NCBI GenBank assembly: GCA_028583685.1
Contig: JAMXIF010001253.1
Coordinates: 28,654,158 to 28,718,157 of the forward strand
Source of the DNA: Petaurus breviceps papuanus
Taxonomy: Eukaryota; Chordata; Mammalia; Diprotodontia; Petauridae
Reading direction: 5' to 3'
DNA: 64,000 bases
Made by a program: the position numbers and the translations under genes. The stretch's first letter is position 1, and each line of letters starts with the position of its first letter. Under the pieces are notes generated by a model. The model was given only the letters and a program-made list of their open reading frames with translations, was not told where the DNA came from and did no database searches. Below are positions 38,215 through 48,879 of this stretch, one piece after another.

Positions 38215-39465
38215 TCCCTCCCATGAAGCTACCAGGGAGAAGAAAAGCCAGGAAAGGCTGTATCTTTAAAATCTTTCATGTTCCTCAAGGTATTTGGGTC
38301 ACCTCAAGGCCATAGAGGAATTATTGACTGTTATGTGAAGGTAAAGTTGCCTTACCCTGCTGTGTCCCCCAAAACCCATGTGGATTTGATCTTCTAAAGA
38401 AGATCCTTTTCCTATGTTATTAGTTGGTTCATTTTATTAGGACTGATTATTGAGGTTGGGTGAAGGAGACAGAGAAATCACCCTGACAAAAGAAGTCAAG
38501 CTCCCCAAAGTTCACATAGTACATTTAGGTAAATTAGTTGGACTGCTTTTTGCTTTTAGTTCCCCTTTTGTGTCGGGAAAGTAATTACTGTATTAGCTCA
38601 CCCTTGGCCCCCAGCCCTGGGTTATCATGCTGAGCAAATCTTTGGCAGCTTCATCAGTGGATCAAATGTCTACGGTTTTATTCTAGTCACTAAATGAAGT
38701 GGGCTCTGAAAATTTGTTTTTGACATTAAATAAATTTTTTAAAAGTAAAGCTTTCAAGTCTCTGGGCCTTCCCATGAGACATTTTCCTTGTCCAGTATTT
38801 GTGGGTAGGGATAGGAGGCAAAGAGGGAAGGAAGGAGGGATTGAGGGAGGGAGAGAAAATCAAAATGTAAAATGGCTTTAAAATAAAAGACCTAGGCGGA
38901 CATTGATTTTTCATGTGCGCCCTGGTTCGAACTTGGCATGTAGGATCAGGAGACAGCATGCATTGTAAAATGATGAGAGGCATTGTGTGAGCATGCTGGA
39001 AACCTTGCTAAATATGGTTTTTGTTATGGCCATACATTTGGAGACACACTGCAGAGCTGAGCACTGCTCTGCTGGCCTGTTGTTTCATGTTCTTAACTCT
39101 CATGGTTTTCTCCTGCAAAACAATTCCACAGCCTACCACCTTGTTCTGGGTCAAGAAATGGTTCCAAACAGTGCGTTTGTTTTGCCTGACGCTGTCCCTG
39201 GAGGCTGCAATTCCAGTTTTCTGTTCAACATAAACATTTTAAAAATGAAACTTGAGTATTTTCTGGGGTCTAACTAAGGTCCAGAAGTGGCATCTGTACT
39301 GGGACCAAACCTTTGAATACTAAACCATTAAAGATAGAAGAGGCTTTAGAAAGACCCCTCCTTCCTCCACTCCCCCCATGAACCACAGGTAACTCTTTAT
39401 GTGTAGTCCTATCCTGGGGACACAGTAACGCAGAAACTCAGAATTAAAAGAGAGCTTGCTCCCAG
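38215..39465. other. Long single-copy-looking stretch
   Basis: About 1.25 kb without a named repeat apart from a GGAA/GGGA-rich run at 38820-38855. The part at about 38890-39290 is clean (TTGCTAAATATGGTTTTTGT, GCAGAGCTGAGCACTGCTCT) and is a candidate conserved non-coding stretch. Overlapping frames of 96 and 70 codons at 38987-39277 lack familiar motifs. Confidence 0.45.
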
Positions 39466-39469
39466 GAAT

Positions 39470-39906
39470 AAGGAGGTATAAGCCCACTGTAATCTCCCTT
39501 CATAAAATCTCATTTTGAATATTATATATAATTCTGGGGACTGGGGTCTAAGCTAGGTATTGGTAAGATGGAGAACGCCCAAAGGGAGGTGAGTGAAAAG
39601 TGATGACAACCGTGATCACTAAGATGGTCAAGGGCCTTGAGTCCAGGTCATTTTGGGGTTAGTGGAAGGAACTGGGGATGTTGAGTTCGAGGAACGGAAA
39701 AGCTGTCTTCAGTTTTAGATCTGGTGTCACAGCTATCCCAGATGGCAATGGGCTGCCTCCGTGGAGGTCTTCCAACAGAGATAACCAACAGATAACCATT
39801 TGTCAGGTAGATCATTTTCCAGGTATGTTATAATAGAAATTCTTTCCATTTATGGGTTGGACCAAAGAGTTGCTTCCAACTCTCAAATTCTATGACTCTG
39901 TGATTC
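39470..39906 (+). mobile_element. L3/CR1 LINE 3' UTR
   Basis: 'AGGGCCTTGAGTCCAGGTCA', 'AAGGAACTGGGGATGTTGAG', 'ATGGCAATGGGCTGCCTCCG' and the terminal 'CTCAAATTCTATGACTCTGT' follow the sense L3 3' end. It ends exactly where a reversed L3 begins. Confidence 0.8.
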
Positions 39907-40520
39907 TGGAAGGGACCTCTGAGGCCATGTGGTCTAATCCCTACCTGACCAAGAACCCCCCCATAATAGGCTTCACCTTGATGATTCCATCCCCTGTTCC
40001 TCCAGGAGGGGCAGCTCACTGTGTCATACAGAAGTGTACCCCAACGGTTGCTCTAATAATTAGAGCTTTCCTTTACCTTGAGCCAAAGGCTACTTCCCTG
40101 AATTTCCACAGCCACCCACTGTTCCTTCCGGCTTCTGGGGCCAGGAATAACAACAACAGCAATGATAACAACTAAGATTTATAAAGTGACTAATATATGC
40201 CAGATACTGTGATGCTAAGCACTTTACAATTATTTTCTTATTTGATTCTCATATCAACCCTGGGAGGTAGGTGCTATTTTGTTCTCCATTTTACAGATGA
40301 GGAAACTGAGGCAGGCAGAGGTTAAATGACTTGCTCAAGGTCATATAGTCAGCATCTGAGATGGAGATTTGAACTCAAGTCTTCCTGATTCCAAGCCTGG
40401 CATTCTGTTTGCTGTGCCATTTAATGTGGCAAGCCTAATTTCTCTTCTGTATGACAGATCTTCAATGACTTGAAAACAGCCATCATAGAATAGGCTTGCT
40501 GGAACTCACACCACCTCTCC
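39907..40520 (-). mobile_element. L3/CR1 3' UTR (reverse), interrupted
   Basis: 'GGAAGGGACCTCTGAGGCCA', 'TGGTCTAATCCCTACCTGAC' and 'CTAATAATTAGAGCTTTCCT' run to about 40145. After the SINE at 40152-40430 it continues 'GACAGATCTTCAATGACTTG' and 'AAAACAGCCATCAT'. Together with the previous entry it forms a tail-to-tail L3 pair. Confidence 0.8.
40152..40430 (-). repeat. MIR-related marsupial SINE (reverse), nested in L3
   Basis: 'AACAACTAAGATTTATAAAG', 'CTGGGAGGTAGGTGCTATTT', 'TTTTACAGATGAGGAAACTG' and 'CAGGCAGAGGTTAAATGACT'. Full length. Confidence 0.88.
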
Positions 40521-40759
40521 TGAGGGAAACACTTGGCATTTGAAGTATCTGTCTGGTTAACAGAGGGGCATTGTAAACTCCACTTTAAGCCCAGTTACTC
40601 ATTCAGTCTAATAGCACAATAGATCTAATTTCCACAGTGGGGTCTCACAGGAGCCTGAATTTCAAGAGAAGCAGAGGAGGGGGAAGGATGAGTTACTTCA
40701 GCTCAAGGCATACTTAATTGAGCACCTGTTTTTTATCTAGCATGATGAGACATAGAGAA

Positions 40760-40985
40760 ATAATGTGCGTGCAGTTGGTACAGAGCCTTAGAGGCAGGAA
40801 AACCCAGGTACAAGGCCTGCCTGTGGTACATTCTAGCTGTGGGATGGATGGCAAGCCATCCAACATCTTAGTGCCCCAGACAACCCTATAACATAATAAG
40901 ATACGAAAGGGATCCTGGTATGCAGTGGTAGAGGAATTTCCATACCAAGAGTTCCTGCTGGGGTAAAGTTATAGGCCTCTAATTT
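40760..40985 (+). repeat. MIR-headed SINE with a distinct 3' tail
   Basis: 'TAGAGGCAGGAAAACCCAGG', 'TTCTAGCTGTGGGATGGATG', then the tail 'GGTAGAGGAATTTCCATACC' and 'GAGTTCCTGC'. Third copy of the family at 13905 and 21065, the most diverged. Confidence 0.55.
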
Positions 40986-41062
40986 TAGTAGAAGATACAG
41001 TGAGGGACTTAAGTAGAATCTAAGATTCAATTCTTTTTCTCAGGTATCTCTACAGATTTTCT

Positions 41063-41223
41063 TTTCTTTCTTTTTTTTCTTTTTGGAGGGAGGAAGGCAG
41101 GGCAATTGGGGTTAAGTGACTTGTCCAAGGTCACATGGCTAGTAAGTGTCTGAGGCCAGATTTGAACTCAGGTCCTCCTGACTCCAGGGCTGGTGCTCTA
41201 TTCACTGCACCACCTAGCCGCCC
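41063..41223 (-). mobile_element. WSINE1-like SINE (reverse)
   Basis: T/C-rich start, 'AGGGCAATTGGGGTTAAGTG', 'GGTCACATGGCTAGTAAGTG' and head 'GCACCACCTAGCCGCCC'. Target duplications CTCTACAGATTTTCT (41048-41062) and CTCTACAGACTTTCT (41224-41238) match at 14 of 15. Confidence 0.93.
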
Positions 41224-41334
41224 CTCTACAGACTTTCTGAGGAGATAAGACTTGCATTCATGAAAGAGTATAATCTAAGAGAGAATGCATAATTAAGTGC
41301 TGGTGGTGTGTTAGAGACAATAAATGCTTATATT

Positions 41335-41530
41335 GCTGTTGGTAGTAGTGGTCCTTTATCCTGGAAGAGGACCAATGATACCACAGGGTGATGTACTAAT
41401 TTGAACATGAATTGGATTTAGGTGAGGCACAGCTGCACAAAGTCATCAGTCCCCACTCTCTTCTACAGAGTCACCGAAGTCCAGTGGCAAGACAAAAGTC
41501 AAGATGCCTGGTGATGTCTGGGGGCTTATA
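41335..41530 (+). mobile_element. RTE-SINE-like repeat
   Basis: 'GGAAGAGGACCAATGATACC', 'TTGGATTTAGGTGAGGCACA', 'GCTGCACAAAGTCATCAGTC' and 'CTCTTCTACAGAGTCACC' match, on the opposite strand, the last 180 bases of the block at 22140-22485. Confidence 0.7.
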
Positions 41531-41534
41531 AGGT

Positions 41535-42650
41535 AGTCAAGAAACAGAAACATTATTTTGGGCTAGAAAGGAAATTCTCCTTCTACTTTGGGATAGCTCT
41601 GTAACCAAGCATAGGGTTGTTAGTTACCCACTGTTCTTTATTCTGCTCTCTGGAGTCAAACATGAGATGAGGTCAGGGTCTACAAGGAGATGGTTATGAC
41701 AGGAACTAAAGGTACCAATTGGAGGAATGGACATAAAGGTGAAGGGAGATGGGGAGCTTCCGTTCCTGCAGGTTGTGCTGCTGATGTTGGTCTTGGGCAC
41801 CCGTATATTCAGTACACCCTTTCACAGACTGGGTCAGCCTTGAAAATAAATATTTGTCTACTTGTGGGAGATGAGTAATTCCAGATGAGAACAAAAGTCT
41901 AAACAATAAAATTATATGAGCTAGTGTAAAGGGGAAGGGAAGACTTTTTGTGAATTTTGAGGGTGACCTTTGTTCTGCATTAAATTATTCTCATTTCAAG
42001 GTAATGGGAACTTCTTGACTTGCCAGTGGTATTCTCTTGGTGGGAAGGAGTGAAGTTAGAAATCTCATTAGCTAAGAATTTTCATAGTACCATAAATTGA
42101 ATACAATGAATTTCCCACAGGCTTCCTATGAGGGCTTCCTGATTGGCTGAAAATGAGTTAGGGATTGGTAGAAAGATCTGGTTCCCAAAAGGCAACATGC
42201 ATAGATCCAAAATTCAATTTAAGTGTCTTCTGAAGACCATCCCCATTTGGGATGTAGTGAGAAAAGCATTTTATGAATCTTAGAGTTATATAAATTTGAG
42301 TCATTATTATAGTTATCTAGGAATGACAGAAAGGCAGATGCACTGATGTACACTCTAGGCCCAGGATACATCTAGATGCCCAAGTAAAGCCAGGAGGAAC
42401 TTTAGAAGAAAATAACTTCATACCAATTAGTGTGAACCTAGCTAGATTTCCTCTAGAAGTCTATCTAATTACTTTATCCCAGTATACACTTTCTGATTTT
42501 GCAGAGGTACTTTCCTTATGTTCATAAAACTTAGAAAATAGTCTCTGAGTCTGCTTTGGGGTTGGAGGTAGAAGGGGAATGAAAGTCTTAGGAGAGGACG
42601 CCTGGAACTGGTAGCAGGAGCAGAGGAAAGCAGAGACAGATAATCAGGAA
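41535..42650. other. Single-copy-looking DNA
   Basis: No repeat apart from a MIR-like tail at about 42266-42316 (TTATATAAATTTGAGTCATT). Overlapping frames on opposite strands at 41690-41906 are not convincing. Confidence 0.35.
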
Positions 42651-42654
42651 TCAA

Positions 42655-43072
42655 GTGCAGTGGGTAAAGTCTAGATTTGGGATTATGAAGATCTGGGTTT
42701 GAATCCTGCCTATAGATATCATCATTCCCATTTTACTGATGAGGAAATCGACACTTAGGAAGTTTAGGTGGCTAAATTGTTGTCTCATAGCTGGTTAGCA
42801 GTGGGATAATTTTCTTGACTCCAAATACTTAGAAAGAACGCTACACTTGGAATGAGGAAGATCTGGGTTAAAATCCTGCCTCAGACATTTTTTAGTGATA
42901 TTACTGGGCAAATTTCTTAACCTTTCCATGTCTCAGTTTCCTCATCTGTAAAATGAGGGTGATAATACAGTTCATATATACATCACATGGGTTGCTGGGA
43001 GGATCATATGAAATAATTTCCGTAAAGTTCTTTGCAGACCTTACAATACTTTATAGATATCAGTGATTGGCT
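42655..43072 (+). repeat. Cluster of MIR copies
   Basis: A forward MIR head at 42655-42710 is followed by a reversed piece at 42722-42825 ('TTTTACTGATGAGGAAATCG') and a full forward MIR at 42830-43072 ('GTCTCAGTTTCCTCATCTGT' and 'AAAATGAGGGTGATAATACA'). Confidence 0.75.
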
Positions 43073-43074
43073 TG

Positions 43075-43895
43075 TTTGTCCATGGACATTGCGAAATCTG
43101 AAAGGAAATACAAGCTTGTGATCAGGAAGGACCAGAATGCTCAGTGTTTTGAGTCGGGATTCAGGAATTAGGAAAATTTTAGTAAAGATTGAAAATTGAA
43201 AAAACTTTTTTGAGTCCAAAGGCATGTGCCCAGGAATGGCTCATATACCAGAAGCTGAAGCCCCCTAGAACTGACAATGGATCCTTGATAAAAATTTTTA
43301 AAAGGCCCAGGTGTGAATACTGCTATCTTTTACACCTTGTAACTTTCTGTACTGATTTATAAGCTGGGATTCAACTCTAACATTATGGGCTCAGTTTGGA
43401 GAATACTAAAATGTCCTTGTTGCTTACTAGCTTTGGAAAATGCATGCATGTAGTACTATGGTGTGTTTTGTTTTTTAAAGAAGATGAACAAAAAAAACCC
43501 CTTTCAATCAGTTATTTTTTTCTTTATGGAATCTGTATTTGGGCTTCAGTCTGGATTCAGTCCCTTTCTTTCTGGATTTGGGGTCTGAGGTCTGGGTTCA
43601 AGTCCCTGATTAGAAAGTTAGGCTGTCACGCATTGTTGGCCTTGTGGAAGGCAATTTGGCCCAGGTCAGGAGACTTTAGGAGAGCTTGGAGGAAAGACTT
43701 AAAAAAAAAAAAAAGCTTTGGCTGCACCAAGATTGTAAATGCTTATGAAGTGATTCTGAGAAGGAGCAAACACAGGCTTAAAAATATTCCTCCCAGATTG
43801 ACACACATGAACCTCAAGAATTAGTGTTTGTTTGCCATGTGATAGTAGTGGCTCCTTTTTGGTATGATTCCTTTTTCTCTTTCTCATGAAGTTAG
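43075..43895. other. Unassigned DNA
   Basis: A 14-A run lies at about 43700. The 142-codon frame at 43396-43824 crosses that A-run and partly reads a tRNA-like SINE remnant; I find no domain in it. Confidence 0.35.
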
Positions 43896-43899
43896 CTCT

Positions 43900-44165
43900 A
43901 GATTTGGGGCCAGGAGACTTGAACTTAAACTTGACTATTACTGGCTGGAAAAAATAGGTGAATTGGGTGACCTTTCTTAGTCTCTCTTCATCTGTCACAT
44001 GGAAATAATAGCTAGAGCTGACATTGAAATAGTGCTTTAAGTTTTGCAAATATATACATAATTTCATTTGGAAATAAGATTACATACACCAAATGTCTAA
44101 CTGGGTCATTATAAGAAAAATGCTTTGCAAGTCTTAAGGTGGTATATAAATGTGAACTAATAAAT
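43900..44165 (+). repeat. MIR-type SINE split by a reversed MIR-related piece
   Basis: 'GACTATTACTGGCTGG' and 'CTTCATCTGTCACATGG' (to about 44005), then reversed words 'GCTGACATTGAAATAGTGCT' (44010-44075), then the MIR end 'GGTGGTATATAAATGTGAAC'. Confidence 0.6.
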
Positions 44166-44174
44166 TAGGTGTCT

Positions 44175-44328
44175 TGATATCTGAGCCCTGGTGCTGGTTC
44201 TACTATTAACTTGTTATGTCACCTTAAATTAGCCTTCTTTGGGTCTCACTTCTTTCAGATGCAAAATGAGAGGGTTAGACCAGCTGATTCCTAAGGTCCT
44301 TTCCAACTCCAAGGAATTCTACTGTTTC
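44175..44328 (+). repeat. MIR3-type SINE
   Basis: 'AACTTGTTATGTCACCTTAA', 'GCAAAATGAGAGGGTTAGAC' and 'TAAGGTCCTTTCCAACTCCA'. Confidence 0.75.
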
Positions 44329-44639
44329 TCTTGAATGTACACTAGGCAGAAGTCAGATTAAAATCATGACAATAAAAATAAAAGAACAAGTACAGGAATA
44401 TATTTATAGATTTTTCTTGGCCAAACTTTATGTTTCAGAAGAAATTTCTGTGGATTATGCTTTACAACAGTCCTTTTAACAATCATTTCAGCCCATCAAA
44501 TTGTTAATAAAAAAAATCAAACCACTCACATGCTTGCAAACAAAGTTGTTGAAAAACAGGCAGTACAGTCATTCATTGCTGAGGAATTACAAATTTGTAA
44601 AAATCTTTCTTAGAGAAGAATCTATTGTACACAATGAGA

Positions 44640-45060
44640 GTTATAGAAATAATCATTCCTTTTGACTCAATAATTCTACTGTTGGGAATATACCACAAAA
44701 GTGTTATTAAAAAATACCCAACAACAACCAAAAAAGAGCCATCTGTTCATATAGATTTTCATAACAATATTGCAATTGAAAAAAAAACACTTTAAAATCA
44801 GAAAATCCAAAAAAAAAACCCCAATAATCTAGAAGCATTTTAAATGTCCAACAAAGGGAAATGATTGAAAACATTTTTGGCACATTAATGTAAGGGGATA
44901 ATATAACACAATTAGAGTAGACAATGTAAGAAATATAAAAATATGGAAAGGTATAAAATAATACAAAATGAAAAAGATAGAACCTAAACTAAAGAAGGCA
45001 TACTATGATCATTTGAGAGAAAAAGTGAAAGCAAAACCAATGGCCTAACAAAGAATCTTG
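44640..45060 (+). mobile_element. Degenerate L1 LINE fragment
   Basis: 'CCTTTTGACTCAATAATTCT', 'GGGAATATACCACAAAAG' and 'TAAATGTCCAACAAAGGGAA' follow the L1 ORF2 end and start of the 3' UTR. A-runs are expanded. Old and highly diverged. Confidence 0.6.
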
Positions 45061-45064
45061 ATGA

Positions 45065-45735
45065 TGATTTATAGAAAGTGACTGCACTATGGTGGCATTT
45101 TACAAGTTGAAATTTACTTATTTAAATATAACTAGTTGGAAGCAAGCTTAATTGGTTGTATTGGTGATTATTATCAAGTAAAAAAATGTTTTAAGAAAAA
45201 AAAAGTCAAAACCCCATTATGTGTTCTGCCTACCCTCATCAACACTTTTCCCCCCTTCCTCCCTCTCTTTTCATCTGTCTCTGCATCTGTGTTTTTCATT
45301 TTCATTTTTATTGTATGGGGCCTGAAGTTAAGGCCTAGCATCAAAATGTTCCCTAGAACTGGTTACATTGGAAAGTTATTTTTTTGCTTGTTCATTTGTT
45401 TTAAGTTTCACAATGTTAACAAAAGTCACACCAAGCAGGGCAGATTAGGGATTTCAGAGATGTCCCTGCTGATTTTTTTCCAGAAATATTCCACAAGTAA
45501 AAGCTGGTACCTTACATAGAGTAGACATTAAGTAATCTTTCTTAATGGTGAGGCTAGTGATAAAGGAGTGGAAACCTTCTTCGTGAAATCAGACCACCAT
45601 GACTTAAGTTAATCCATGAGCCAAAGGCATACCGTATATTGGCCTGGGGATTAAAGGAGGATAAAGAGTAGATTTTGTTTGGGGATAGATATTTCTTGGA
45701 TGGTTTTGTTCTCTTTGCTACTAAACTTAGCTGTG
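45065..45735. other. Unassigned DNA
   Basis: No repeat or exon is recognised; the 127-codon frame at 45136-45519 is rich in K, F and S and typical of chance in AT-rich DNA. Confidence 0.35.
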
Positions 45736-45737
45736 GT

Positions 45738-45905
45738 TGAATCCCAGAATTTTAGAGCTGGAAGGAGATCATCCAGTATGGCTCTCTCATTTTTATAGAG
45801 GAAAAGCTGAAGCCAAAGGAGTGAAGTGATTTGCCAGAGATCACACAGCTAATAAAGGGGAGAGCCAGGAGAAGAATTCACCTCTCTTTTTACCATGTAG
45901 ATTAT
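45738..45905 (-). repeat. MIR3-type SINE (reverse)
   Basis: 'CAGAATTTTAGAGCTGGAAG', 'TTATAGAGGAAAAGCTGAAG' and 'GATCACACAGCTAATAAAGG'. Confidence 0.8.
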
Positions 45906-45934
45906 TCTTTTTCAGTAACAAATATTAAGAGATT

Positions 45935-46535
45935 TAACTCTTCCCTCTACATCCTGCCCTCCTTCATCTACTCAGTTGCCAATTCATTGATTTCATCTCT
46001 GCAAAATTTCTCCCACCCGTCCCCTTTCTATTCCCACTGCCACCACCATAGTACAGATTATTAATGTTTACTTCTCTATTATAATAGCTTCTTCACCAAA
46101 CCCTCCATCTTTCACTTACTCTCCACAATCAATTACACACAATGACATTAATCTTCCTAATGCACGTTACTCCTCTGCTTATAAACCTTTGGTGGCTCTT
46201 GATTGCCTACAAAAGTAAAACTAAAATAAAAAAAATCAAGATATAGAATCCTTACTCTGATATGCAGGTCGGCCCTCCACGATCTGCTTTCATATACCTT
46301 TCCCCTTTAATCTAATATCATCTCCCATCCAACCAAACTGAGTCACTCACTATTCCTCAAATATGCCTCACATATTTTGACCCCTGAACCTTTTCTCAGC
46401 TGGAATGCCATTCTGCAACATCCACTTGTTGAAATCCTGTCTATCCTGGAAGGCCCTGCTCAAAGGCTATGCCTTTCAGGGAGCCTTTCCTGATCTTCCT
46501 GACCAGAATGGCTCGTTCTCCTATCTGATCATTCA
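45935..46535 (+). mobile_element. L2 LINE, 3' part
   Basis: 'AGTTGCCAATTCATTGATTT', 'TAATGCACGTTACTCCTCTG', 'CTTTGGTGGCTCTTGATTGC', 'CTTTTCTCAGCTGGAATGCC' and 'TCAGGGAGCCTTTCCTGATC' follow the L2 order from the reverse transcriptase end. An A-run sits at about 46225. No usable frame. Confidence 0.8.
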
Positions 46536-46537
46536 CA

Positions 46538-46925
46538 ATAATAATAGCTCACATTTACATAGTGCATCAAAGTTTACAAGGATCCTTCTTCACAAAAACT
46601 TGACATAGTGGATAGATTTGGATCATGGACACAGTGGATAGATTAGTCAAGAAACCTGTATTCATATTCAACCTCAGACAAGTTCTACATTGTACAGAGT
46701 TCCAGGCCTGAAGTCAGGAATTCCGAGTTCAAGTCTATCCCTAGACACTTTACAAGCTGTGTGACCCTGGGCAAGTCACTTATTAAGCCTGTTGCCTCAG
46801 TTTCCTCATCTGTAAAATGGGGATGAAAATAATAGCACCTGCCTCCCAGGGTTGTTGTGAGGATCAAAGGGAAGAGTAATTGTAAAGTGCTTAGCACAGT
46901 GCCTGGTACAGAATAGATGCTAATT
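46538..46925 (+). repeat. SINE cluster: reversed MIR start, then a tRNA-headed SINE
   Basis: A reversed MIR-related start (AATAATAGCTCACATTTACA, 46540-46600) and a broken head repeat at 46605-46680 precede a good copy at 46690-46925 with 'GAGTTCCAGGCCTGAAGTCA', 'GTGTGACCCTGGGCAAGTCA' and 'TAAAGTGCTTAGCACAGTGC'. Confidence 0.75.
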
Positions 46926-47012
46926 ATATGCTATATATTAATATATGCAATATGTTAATGGGTTGTAATATACAATAAATATATGTGCTATATTATGATA
47001 TATGAATAGGTT
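46926..47012. repeat. AT-rich simple sequence
   Basis: Words TATATATTAATATATGC and TATTATGATATATG dominate. Confidence 0.8.
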
Positions 47013-47034
47013 AGCTATTATTATTCCTAGATAG

Positions 47035-47375
47035 TTACTAGCTGTGTGATCATGTATAAGTCATTTAACCTCTTGGTGCTTTAGTTTCCTCATCAGTAAA
47101 ATGGGGCTAAAAATGTGTAATGTCTATTTCCACTCAAAAAGCTGAGCAGGTATTATATGTACCCTACCTATTTCAGAGCTTTGTTGTGAGGAAAATTCTT
47201 TGCAAATCTTACAATACTAAATCAATATATGAGATACTAATATTGTAATAGTCATGCATCATTATCCACATGTAATAGATGGAAAATCTCAGGCTAGAGA
47301 AATTTGATTTGTCTAAAGTCCCACAGTCAGTTAGTGTTGGAGTCTGGACATGAACCTAAGGCTTCTGATTCTCAT
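47035..47375. repeat. MIR (+) followed by MIR (-)
   Basis: Forward copy 47035-47235 ('CTAGCTGTGTGATCATGTAT', 'CCTCATCAGTAAAATGGGGC'); reversed copy 47245-47375 ('AAAGTCCCACAGTCAGTTAG', 'GTCTGGACATGAACC'). Confidence 0.7.
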
Positions 47376-47394
47376 GGAAGAGTTTTTTACATTT

Positions 47395-47532
47395 GCCATT
47401 CTGTTTGTTGTCATCCTTTCTACTGTTCTTATTTTTAGCAGACTTATTTGTGTATGTATCTTATCTACCCCACTAAGCTATGAACTTCTTGGGGTTAAGG
47501 AACCTGCCTTGCTCCTAACTTTCCATGTCTGA
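47395..47532 (+). repeat. L2 3' UTR fragment
   Basis: 'TGTGTATGTATCTTATCTAC' and 'AAGCTATGAACTTCTTGGGG' fit the L2 'CTGTGAGCTCCTTGAGGGC' region. Confidence 0.5.
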
Positions 47533-47559
47533 ATCAGCACTCTGCACCAAAGCATTATG

Positions 47560-48440
47560 GTATTTCAGGATCTTAGGGTTGGGAGGGACCTTAGAGGTCA
47601 TCAAGTCCAACCTCTACTTGAAAAGAATCCCCTCTATGAGATACATGAGAGTATTCATCCTGCTGCTTTTGGAAGACCTTCAGCGAGAAGAAGCTCATTC
47701 CACTTTGGGATAACTCAATTTAGAATCACAAGATTGGTGATCTTGAACTGAAAAGTATCTCAGTGACCTCTGTCATCTCTACCTTAGTTTACATTTTCAA
47801 TCCTTTCCTCTTTACAGAATGAGAAGCTTTGGACTACTCTCCAGTCCAGCCCCACTCATTTCATAAAGCAGAGAACACAGGCCCAGAAAAGTTGAATGTC
47901 TGGCCCAATGTCACATAGATAATAAACATACGAGTCAGGATTTGGATCCAAGTCTTTGTCTCCAAATCCATCATTCTTTCAGCTGACCATATTGCCTCTG
48001 GAAGTGTGTCCTTGCTTCAAATCAAAATTTTGCCTTGTAATTCACTGCTCCTACTTTTGTCCTCTGAAAGCCAAGTAGAATAAGATGAATCCTTCTTTCA
48101 GGTGACAGCTTTTCAAATACTTGAAGTCAGCTATCAAATCCTTTCTAAGTCTTTTCTTATCTAGGCTAAGCATTTGCAACATCTTCAACCAATATGGCAT
48201 GATGTCAGAGTCCTTCATCATCATTCCAACCACCTTCCCCTGGGTGCCTTCCAACTTGTCAATGTCCTTTCTAAAATGTAGAACTAAGGATGGTTCTACA
48301 AGTATGATATGACCGGGGCACAGGCTCCCTAGGCCTGGATACTAAATTTCTATTAATAAAGCCCAAGGTCATGTTGGATTTTAGGTTGCCATGTCATACT
48401 TCTGACTCACATCAAATTCACAGTCCACCAATAAATGCTA
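47560..48440 (-). mobile_element. Long L3/CR1 LINE 3' UTR (reverse) with a MIR3 inside
   Basis: The left part to about 47730 holds 'GGTTGGGAGGGACCTTAGAG' and 'TCATCAAGTCCAACCTCTAC'. A reversed MIR3 occupies about 47735-47995. The right part holds 'AGGTGACAGCTTTTCAAATA', 'TTCCAACTTGTCAATGTCCT' and 'AAGCCCAAGGTCATGTTGGA'. About 0.6 kb of L3, the longest stretch of this LINE here. Confidence 0.85.
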
Positions 48441-48477
48441 CTTATACTAACGTATTTATCAATAAACATGATTGCTG

Positions 48478-48626
48478 GTGCGGCTAGGTGGCGCAGTGAG
48501 TAAAGTGCAGGCCCTGGAGTTGGGAGTTCGGTTCCGGCCTCAGACACTTAACACACATACACAAAAACTAGCCATGTAACCTTGGGCAAGTTACTTAATC
48601 CCAATTGCCCTCCAAAAAGGCAAAAA
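48478..48626 (+). mobile_element. Young WSINE1-like SINE with perfect target duplication
   Basis: Head 'GGCTAGGTGGCGCAGTGAGT', 'TAACCTTGGGCAAGTTACTT' and tail 'AATTGCCCTCCAAAAAGGC'. The 17-bp repeats at 48461-48477 and 48627-48643 are identical (AATAAACATGATTGCTG). It lies beside or within the L3 tail. A CACACATACAC expansion lies in its middle. The least decayed insertion in the window. Confidence 0.93.
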
Positions 48627-48644
48627 AATAAACATGATTGCTGA

Positions 48645-48875
48645 TTCCAGGGTCTATGTTATGCAAATGTTCGAAAAGCAGCCTCATTTAGATGTGAATT
48701 TAGGGACACCTGGAAGGTTTTTCTGTCTTTTTGAAAGTCCTCCTGTGTCTTTTGTTAGGTGTATAATTCATTTAACTGAAACCAAAGCATCTGATTCCAC
48801 AAACAGAAAGTAGGTCCAAGATGCAAATACCTTTGGGAAATGTGACATCTGAGGAAGTACAGGATCCTAGGGACC
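48645..48875. other. Unassigned stretch
   Basis: No repeat or exon recognised. It may contain further L3-flanking sequence. Confidence 0.3.
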
Positions 48876-48879
48876 TGTT

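Noticed and set aside
38925-38945. GGTTCGAAC near 38927 as a tRNA B box
   Set aside because: No matching A box or foldable cloverleaf upstream.
43396-43824. 142-codon forward frame
   Set aside because: It crosses a long A-run and a SINE-like remnant and overlaps a 122-codon reverse frame; low-complexity lysine run, no domain.
45136-45519. 127-codon forward frame
   Set aside because: AT-driven composition (K, F, S rich), no motif, no splice or promoter context.
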